Part shown: in pieces, positions 5,170 through 9,613 of the stretch | Numbering within the stretch: the stretch's first letter is position 1 | Layout: every line of letters begins with the position of its first letter | NCBI GenBank assembly: GCA_002383665.1 | Contig: DFZI01000072.1 | Span: 1,419 to 11,031, forward strand | From: Dehalococcoidia bacterium UBA4060 | Lineage (GTDB): Bacteria > Chloroflexota > Dehalococcoidia > GIF9 > UBA5629 | DNA: 9,613 nucleotides | Direction: 5' to 3' | Translations under genes and position numbers: made by a program | The notes under the pieces: generated by a model | Told to the model about the DNA's origin: nothing | The model's database searches: none | The model's input: only the letters and a program-made list of their open reading frames with translations

Positions 5170-7827
5170 ATGATTGATTTACCTAAAGCTTATGAATCAA
5201 AACAGGTCGAGGACAGGATCTATAAGTCCTGGAAAGAGGGCAGCTACTTCACGCCCAAAATAGACCACGCCAGGCAGCCCTTTACAATCATCATGCCTCC
5301 GCCCAACGTGACGGGCGAGCTTCACATCGGCCACGCCCTCACAGCCACTCTCGAAGATATCATGATCCGCTGGCACCGCATGCTGGGCGATCCCACGCTA
5401 TGGCTGCCCGGTGTTGACCATGCGGGCATAGCAACCCAGGTGGTGGTGGAAAAAGAGCTCGCCAGGCAAGGTCTGGACCGTCATCAGATCGGCAGAGAAG
5501 AATTCCTCAAGCATGTCTGGGACTGGGTCAAAAAGTCACGCAGCGCCATTACCCACCAACACGAGCGTCTGGGTGCATCCTGTGATTGGTCCCGTGAGCG
5601 TTTCACCCTGGATGATGGGCCCGTCAAGGCCGTGAAAACCACGTTCGTCAATCTTTATAACAAGGGACTTATCTACCGTGGTGAGAGGATTATCAACTGG
5701 TGTCCGCGCTGTCGCACCGCACTTTCTGATTTAGAGGTGCAGAACAAAGATATCGCCAGCAACCTCTGGCATATGAGATATCCTTTCGAGGATGGCAGCG
5801 GCTACATCACAGTAGCCACCACGCGACCCGAGACTTATCTGGGTGATGCTGCTGTGGCAGTTAATCCTGAGGATGAGCGCTATACAAATCTAATCGGTAA
5901 AAGGGTTATACTGCCATTCATTAATCGTGCCATTCCCGTCATCGGCGACGAGGCCATCGACAAAGAGTTCGGCACGGGCATGGTCAAAGTCACGCCCGCT
6001 CATGACCCGGTCGACTTCGAGATTTCCCAGCGACATCACCTGCCGATCATCCACATCCTCAACCCGGATGCCACCCTGAACGACAATGCAGGACCTTATT
6101 CCGGGCTGGACCGCTTCGAAGCGCGCAAACGCGTGGTCGAGGACTTCACAAAAGAAGGTCTGATGGAGAAAATCGAACCATATTCCCACGCCGTACCCCA
6201 CTGCTTCCGCTGCTCAACCATCATCGAGCCCGAGGTCAGCAAACAATGGTTTGTCAGGATAGCACCGCTGGCTGAACCGGCTGCAACAGCGGTACGGGAC
6301 GGCAGGATAAAGATACTGCCCGAACGTTTCACCAAAATCTACCTCAACTGGATGGATAATATCCGCGATTGGTGCATCAGCCGTCAGCTATGGTGGGGCC
6401 ACCGCATACCGGTCTGGTACTGCCTGAGCTGTGGAGAAATGATCGTCTCAACCGAAACGCCTACCGCCTGCCCGAAATGCGGCGGCACCCGGCTTGAACA
6501 GGACCCAGATGTCCTGGATACATGGTTCAGTTCGGGTCTGTGGCCCCATTCTACGCTGGGCTGGCCTGACCAGACCGAGGACCTCCGATACTTCTATCCC
6601 ACATCGGTCATGGAGACCGGCTACGACATACTGTTCTTCTGGGTGGCCCGTATGATCATGCTGGGAATCGAAAATACGGGCGATGTTCCCTTCCACACCG
6701 TTTACCTGCACGGACTGATCCGCGATGAAAAGGGTGAGAAGATGAGCAAGATGAAGGGCAACGTGCTCAACCCTCTGACCGCTATCGACCAGTACGGCTG
6801 CGATGCTCTGCGCTTCGCTCTCACCACCGGCACTGCGCCTGGCAATGATATCAACATGGGTGCACACCGCATGGAAGCGGGCAGGAACTTCGCCAACAAG
6901 CTATGGAACGCAGGACGGTTTGTCCTTAAAGCCCTGGAGGCCGAGCCAGCAAGCAAGGATATATTTACCGATATCGGCAAATATCTCACAGAAACCGAAG
7001 ATCGCTGGATCGTCTCACGGTTTAACCGACTGGTTGGGGAAGTTGACTCACTGCTCAAGGATTTCCAGTTCGGCGAAGCTGAGAAACAGATACATGATTT
7101 CCTGTGGGGTGAGTACTGTGACTGGTATATCGAGATATCCAAGCAGAGGCTTGGCAAGGCCGGATCACCCCTGCCCGTACTTACTTATGTGCTGGAAGCC
7201 TCGCTCAGGCTGCTCCACCCCTTCATGCCTTTCATCACCGAGGAGCTTTGGCAGAACATGAAAGAACGTCTGCCTCAGGGGATGCTGGAAGCCCCGGCAT
7301 TGATAGTGGCTCGCTATCCCGTTGCTGACGGGAAGGTGCTGAACAACCGTGCAGAGCAGGTTATGGAAGCAGTGATGGAGATCATACGTTCTATCCGCAA
7401 TACCCGCGCTGAATATAAAGTCGATACTGGCAGGTGGGTGGAGTCTTTCATCTACGCCGATAGCCTGCTTGAAGACATACGGGCCAGGTCAGACATAATC
7501 GAGATGCTGGCCAGGACCCGCCCGCTTAATATATTGCCACGCACCAGCCGGCCGGCGAAAAATGAAAAGACGCTGGTAGCCGTGCTCAGGGATGCTGAGG
7601 TAATCGTACCGCTGGCTGGCATGATAGACCTAAATGCCGAGAAAGCCCGTCTTTCCAAAGAGATGGATGGATTGCAGAACGAGATTGTACGTCTTACACA
7701 ACGGTTGGAAGACGGCCAGTTTATCGGTAAGGCACCTTCCACTGTTGTAGAAAAGGAGAAAGCACGACTGGAAGAATATAAGAGCAAGTTTGCCCGTATG
7801 CAGGCCGAGCTTCAGCAACTCGGTTAA
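5170..7827 (+). CDS. valS: Valyl-tRNA synthetase
   Basis: Class I aminoacyl-tRNA synthetase that charges tRNA-Val and hydrolyses mischarged threonine. With start ATG 5170 it has 885 residues, normal for bacterial ValRS, and the N-terminus MIDLPKAYESKQVEDRIY matches the family. Domains in order: Rossmann catalytic core with PPPNVTGELHIGHA (44-57, HIGH at 52-55); NWCPRCRTALSDLEV leading into the CP1 editing domain (about 190-345) with TTRPET (217-222); return to the core with WYCLSCG, where C418/C421 and C434/C437 form a likely zinc knuckle; DVLDTWFSSGLWP; the second signature at 524-528, which reads KMSKM rather than KMSKS; a helical anticodon-binding domain (about 600-760); and a C-terminal coiled-coil tRNA arm (about 820-885). 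The stop codon overlaps that of the convergent minus-strand gene. Regulation may involve the leader at 5047-5165. Confidence 0.97.
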   Translation: MIDLPKAYESKQVEDRIYKSWKEGSYFTPKIDHARQPFTIIMPPPNVTGELHIGHALTATLEDIMIRWHRMLGDPTLWLPGVDHAGIATQVVVEKELARQGLDRHQIGREEFLKHVWDWVKKSRSAITHQHERLGASCDWSRERFTLDDGPVKAVKTTFVNLYNKGLIYRGERIINWCPRCRTALSDLEVQNKDIASNLWHMRYPFEDGSGYITVATTRPETYLGDAAVAVNPEDERYTNLIGKRVILPFINRAIPVIGDEAIDKEFGTGMVKVTPAHDPVDFEISQRHHLPIIHILNPDATLNDNAGPYSGLDRFEARKRVVEDFTKEGLMEKIEPYSHAVPHCFRCSTIIEPEVSKQWFVRIAPLAEPAATAVRDGRIKILPERFTKIYLNWMDNIRDWCISRQLWWGHRIPVWYCLSCGEMIVSTETPTACPKCGGTRLEQDPDVLDTWFSSGLWPHSTLGWPDQTEDLRYFYPTSVMETGYDILFFWVARMIMLGIENTGDVPFHTVYLHGLIRDEKGEKMSKMKGNVLNPLTAIDQYGCDALRFALTTGTAPGNDINMGAHRMEAGRNFANKLWNAGRFVLKALEAEPASKDIFTDIGKYLTETEDRWIVSRFNRLVGEVDSLLKDFQFGEAEKQIHDFLWGEYCDWYIEISKQRLGKAGSPLPVLTYVLEASLRLLHPFMPFITEELWQNMKERLPQGMLEAPALIVARYPVADGKVLNNRAEQVMEAVMEIIRSIRNTRAEYKVDTGRWVESFIYADSLLEDIRARSDIIEMLARTRPLNILPRTSRPAKNEKTLVAVLRDAEVIVPLAGMIDLNAEKARLSKEMDGLQNEIVRLTQRLEDGQFIGKAPSTVVEKEKARLEEYKSKFARMQAELQQLG

Positions 7828-8525
7828 ATCACCCTGCCGGACATCCTGCGGTGCATCAGCGTCAGTGCCTTCCTGGTATCGCTGGCCACCTTGGGCTTCT
7901 CACTGTGTTTTACACGGTACCTGAACAGCCAGTAGGTGAACTCCTTCCATTGTCCCAGCGTAAGCGACTTGCGGTAAGCGTACTTATTCTCTTTTTGAAA
8001 TTCATGCAACAATATCGACCTGCCCGAACCATATATCCGCTTAAAGGCCTTTTCAGCCTCATCATCAGGTTTAAGCGGGCAGATGCTCCCTTTCCTGATC
8101 TCATAAATAGCCGACAGGATAAGCGCCTGCTCCGTAAGCACGCCATAAAGATAGTTCAGGTAGGCGCGATACTTGGCCGGACCCAGCAACCGCTTGAACT
8201 CGGCATCCGTGATTTCAACAGGCGGGCGATCAAAGAAAAGCAGGTTAACCAGCTCATCTTCAGGGATATCCCTCCGCACCTCCTCGCACAAGCGCTCAGC
8301 CAGCCTTAGCCAATCGAAAGCTTCACCACCTATAAGATACGTATAGTGCTCACCACGGTAAATCTCCGCTGAGCTTTTCCACAGGCGCATAGCTTCCAGC
8401 AGAGAGATATACCAGCTCCGTCCCCGTTTAATCGAGTCTTTGAGGTGCTGAATAGCACGGGCATCGCCTGCCAGTGCTACTGTTTTGCGATCCTTATCAC
8501 CGCTTTTCTTTATCCTGTCGCTCAT
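7824..8525 (-). CDS. Hypothetical protein, 233 residues, helical, unrecognised
   Basis: I do not recognise this family. The frame is a convincing gene: it is long, begins with ATG preceded by GAAGAAAT, and sits tightly between two real genes. Its start lies inside the last 29 bases of the metallo-beta-lactamase-fold gene, implying translational coupling, and its TAA shares the bases TTAA with the valS stop on the other strand. The protein is charged and looks mostly alpha-helical, with no signal peptide or membrane helix. The first 30 residues are Lys/Asp-rich and may be flexible. It has many aromatics (for example SWYISLLEAMRLWKSSAEIY near 37-56, AYLNYLYG at 121-128, WKEFTYWLFRYR at 193-204) and only two cysteines (C80, C149), so no zinc site is apparent. 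No catalytic motif is visible. A role linked to its hydrolase neighbour is only a guess from position. Confidence 0.8.
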   Translation of the reverse strand: MSDRIKKSGDKDRKTVALAGDARAIQHLKDSIKRGRSWYISLLEAMRLWKSSAEIYRGEHYTYLIGGEAFDWLRLAERLCEEVRRDIPEDELVNLLFFDRPPVEITDAEFKRLLGPAKYRAYLNYLYGVLTEQALILSAIYEIRKGSICPLKPDDEAEKAFKRIYGSGRSILLHEFQKENKYAYRKSLTLGQWKEFTYWLFRYRVKHSEKPKVASDTRKALTLMHRRMSGRVI

Positions 8526-9318
8526 ATTTCTTCAAAAATGATTTTATCATATTGAGCGACGAAAACTGCTGCTGGGTGGCTTCAGTGATAATGCTGTCTT
8601 CCGGAAATATCTCCTGCTTGATCTCCGCTTCACCCATTCCTCTCCGGTAAAGTCTGTCAATCCTTTCTTCAAGTGCCTCCAGGTAGGAGATCAATTTATC
8701 CAGCTTCTCGCAGGGCGATGTCACCACATGCGTAGGCGCAGGGAAAATTGTATGCGGGTTAAGACCACGTATCTTCTTGAGATCTTTAATGGTCTGAGGC
8801 ATATCATCATTAGGCCGGCAGACGACCGGAGCCGTCGTCACATACAGGTCGCCGGTGAACAGCCAGCCGTTTTTCTTTTCGAACAGGCAAACATGGTCTC
8901 TCTCATGACCCGGCGTTGGTATCACGTCAAAGCTGTAATGCTCCGTTGCAATGTAATTACCCAGCGGTTTGACCTTGCTCGGCACCGGATAACCCCACAC
9001 ATCTTCCTGATAGGGATACAGCGTGACCGGCCCGGCGATTTTATCCACCGCCAGGGGGTGTGCATAGATTTCAATCCTATAGGTATCCTGCAAAAACCGG
9101 TTGGCCGCAACATGGTCTTCATGCGAATGTGTATTGACAGCCTGGTTAAGATATTTATCCCCGAGAAAGGACTTCAGCTCCTCTGCCGTGTGAGCCGCGC
9201 CTGTATCCACCAGCAAACCATCCACCAAAAAGGCATTGACCCAGGTTCCGGCGGGAAAATCCTCATAGCGGCTCATCCTGATCTGCAATACTTCGTCGTG
9301 CAGTCTTGACTCGATCAT
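8497..9318 (-). CDS. Metallo-beta-lactamase-fold hydrolase
   Basis: A 273-residue hydrolase of the metallo-beta-lactamase superfamily, probably cytosolic (no signal peptide). The metal ligands are complete: THSHEDH at 63-69 (H64, H66, D68, H69), TPGH with H138, TGD with D157, and a last His at H197 in PAPTHV. VDTG (37-40) closes the first sheet, as in glyoxalase II-like members. The C-terminal part, about 203-273, is helical and charged (LEALEERIDRLYRR), with a tail KKYERQDKEKR that is encoded across the start of the next gene. The substrate cannot be told; such folds include thioesterases, glyoxalase II, nucleases and others, and the lack of a beta-CASP domain argues against an RNase J or CPSF type. 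Start ATG 9316-9318 has AAGAGGG nine bases upstream (9334-9328). It lies 123 bases after the polX stop, a gap that may hold its own promoter, though I could not define one. Confidence 0.9.
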   Translation of the reverse strand: MIESRLHDEVLQIRMSRYEDFPAGTWVNAFLVDGLLVDTGAAHTAEELKSFLGDKYLNQAVNTHSHEDHVAANRFLQDTYRIEIYAHPLAVDKIAGPVTLYPYQEDVWGYPVPSKVKPLGNYIATEHYSFDVIPTPGHERDHVCLFEKKNGWLFTGDLYVTTAPVVCRPNDDMPQTIKDLKKIRGLNPHTIFPAPTHVVTSPCEKLDKLISYLEALEERIDRLYRRGMGEAEIKQEIFPEDSIITEATQQQFSSLNMIKSFLKKYERQDKEKR

Positions 9319-9430
9319 ATTTACAATCCCTCTTATCTTTTCATCCTGACCACTACTGAGTCATGTAAAAAACATTGATTTATGCAAAACCAGTTATCTA
9401 TTGCTTCCGGTCGGGGGATTACACACACCC

Positions 9431-9460
9431 GGCAAGACATTTTACCGTAAAATGTCTGCC
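9431..9460. repeat. Near-perfect palindrome across the polX stop codon
   Basis: An 11-base arm AGACATTTTAC (9435-9445) is exactly complementary to GTAAAATGTCT (9447-9457) with one base, C9446, between. A further GGC/GCC pair (9431-9433 with 9458-9460) extends it if A9434 is bulged. The polX TAA (9444-9442 on the minus strand) lies inside. As RNA it would form a strong hairpin with a loop of four to five bases, but neither strand has a run of T after it, so it is not a standard intrinsic terminator. It could be a processing or stabilising hairpin at the polX mRNA end, or a protein-binding operator. Confidence 0.6.
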
Positions 9461-9613
9461 AGATGTCTGGTATTGAGGATATCCTGCGGCTGGCACCAGG
9501 CACGACGCGCCACACCCACACCAAATTTCATCAGCGAAAATTGCGCCATGGCATGGGCATCGGTATTAATCACAAGCTTGACTCCAACCTCGCGGGCACG
9601 GTAGGCATATATA
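9442..9613 (-). CDS. polX: DNA polymerase/3'-5' exonuclease PolX, C-terminal fragment
   Basis: The last 56 codons of a gene whose start lies beyond the right edge. Read on the minus strand the frame is open from 9612 to a TAA at 9444-9442. It encodes the end of a PHP metal-dependent phosphoesterase domain: VGVKLVINTDAH, in which the final Asp and His are metal ligands, then LMKFGVGVARRAW and QPQDILNT followed by LADILR. The order INTDAH, FGVGVARR, DILNT is characteristic of bacterial family X polymerases (about 570 residues, base excision repair), whose PHP domain is the 3'-5' exonuclease. A stand-alone PHP protein such as a histidinol-phosphatase relative is less likely because of the GVGVARRxW stretch. 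The polymerase domains are outside the window. The stop codon lies within a long palindrome. Confidence 0.85.
   Translation of the reverse strand, partial: IYAYRAREVGVKLVINTDAHAMAQFSLMKFGVGVARRAWCQPQDILNTRHLADILR

Noticed and set aside
9361..9376. Inverted repeat ATGT-AAAAA-ACAT in the gap before the metallo-beta-lactamase-fold gene.
   Set aside because: The four-base arms are weak, and the T run on the minus strand lies in the loop rather than after the stem, so it is not a terminator; no regulator site could be assigned.
9401..9604. Plus-strand open frame of 67 codons at the right end.
   Set aside because: It lies opposite the polX end and the palindrome, and its protein resembles nothing known to me, whereas the minus-strand frame gives a clear PolX PHP-domain end.

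Overview
The window reads as a stretch of chromosome from an anaerobic-type bacterium, most likely a member of the Chloroflexota (Dehalococcoidia or a relative). This placement is an inference from the character of the proteins, the moderate GC content and the use of GTG starts; no marker such as rRNA is present to fix it. Almost every base is coding, gaps are short, and no insertion sequence, phage gene, CRISPR array, tRNA or rRNA was seen.

Plus strand, 1-7827: the window opens in the last 79 codons of a CorA-family metal channel, followed by a YhhQ/VUT-family queuosine-precursor transporter, a Mut7-C domain protein (PIN-like putative RNase with a zinc ribbon), the two-domain NAD(P)H-hydrate repair enzyme Nnr, type III pantothenate kinase (coaX), the bifunctional CoaBC, and, after a 155-base gap, valyl-tRNA synthetase (valS). 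The first six are packed with overlaps or gaps of at most 34 bases and look like one transcription unit. CoaX and CoaBC carry out consecutive steps of coenzyme A synthesis (pantothenate to phosphopantothenate to phosphopantetheine), and Nnr repairs damaged NAD(P)H, so the middle of the unit is a cofactor block. The Mut7-C gene overlaps nnr by ATGA, which suggests translational coupling.

Minus strand, 7824-9613: reading leftward from the right edge come the last 56 codons of a PolX-type DNA polymerase (PHP nuclease domain), a metallo-beta-lactamase-fold hydrolase, and an unrecognised helical protein of 233 residues whose start lies inside the end of the hydrolase gene. The unrecognised gene converges on valS, and the two stop codons share the four bases TTAA.

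The points most worth a second look are a possible T-box-like leader in front of valS, a serine in place of the usual active-site cysteine of CoaC, a long near-perfect palindrome across the polX stop codon, and the unrecognised gene coupled to the hydrolase. Most of the window is ordinary housekeeping; I do not see a clear new multi-gene system in it.
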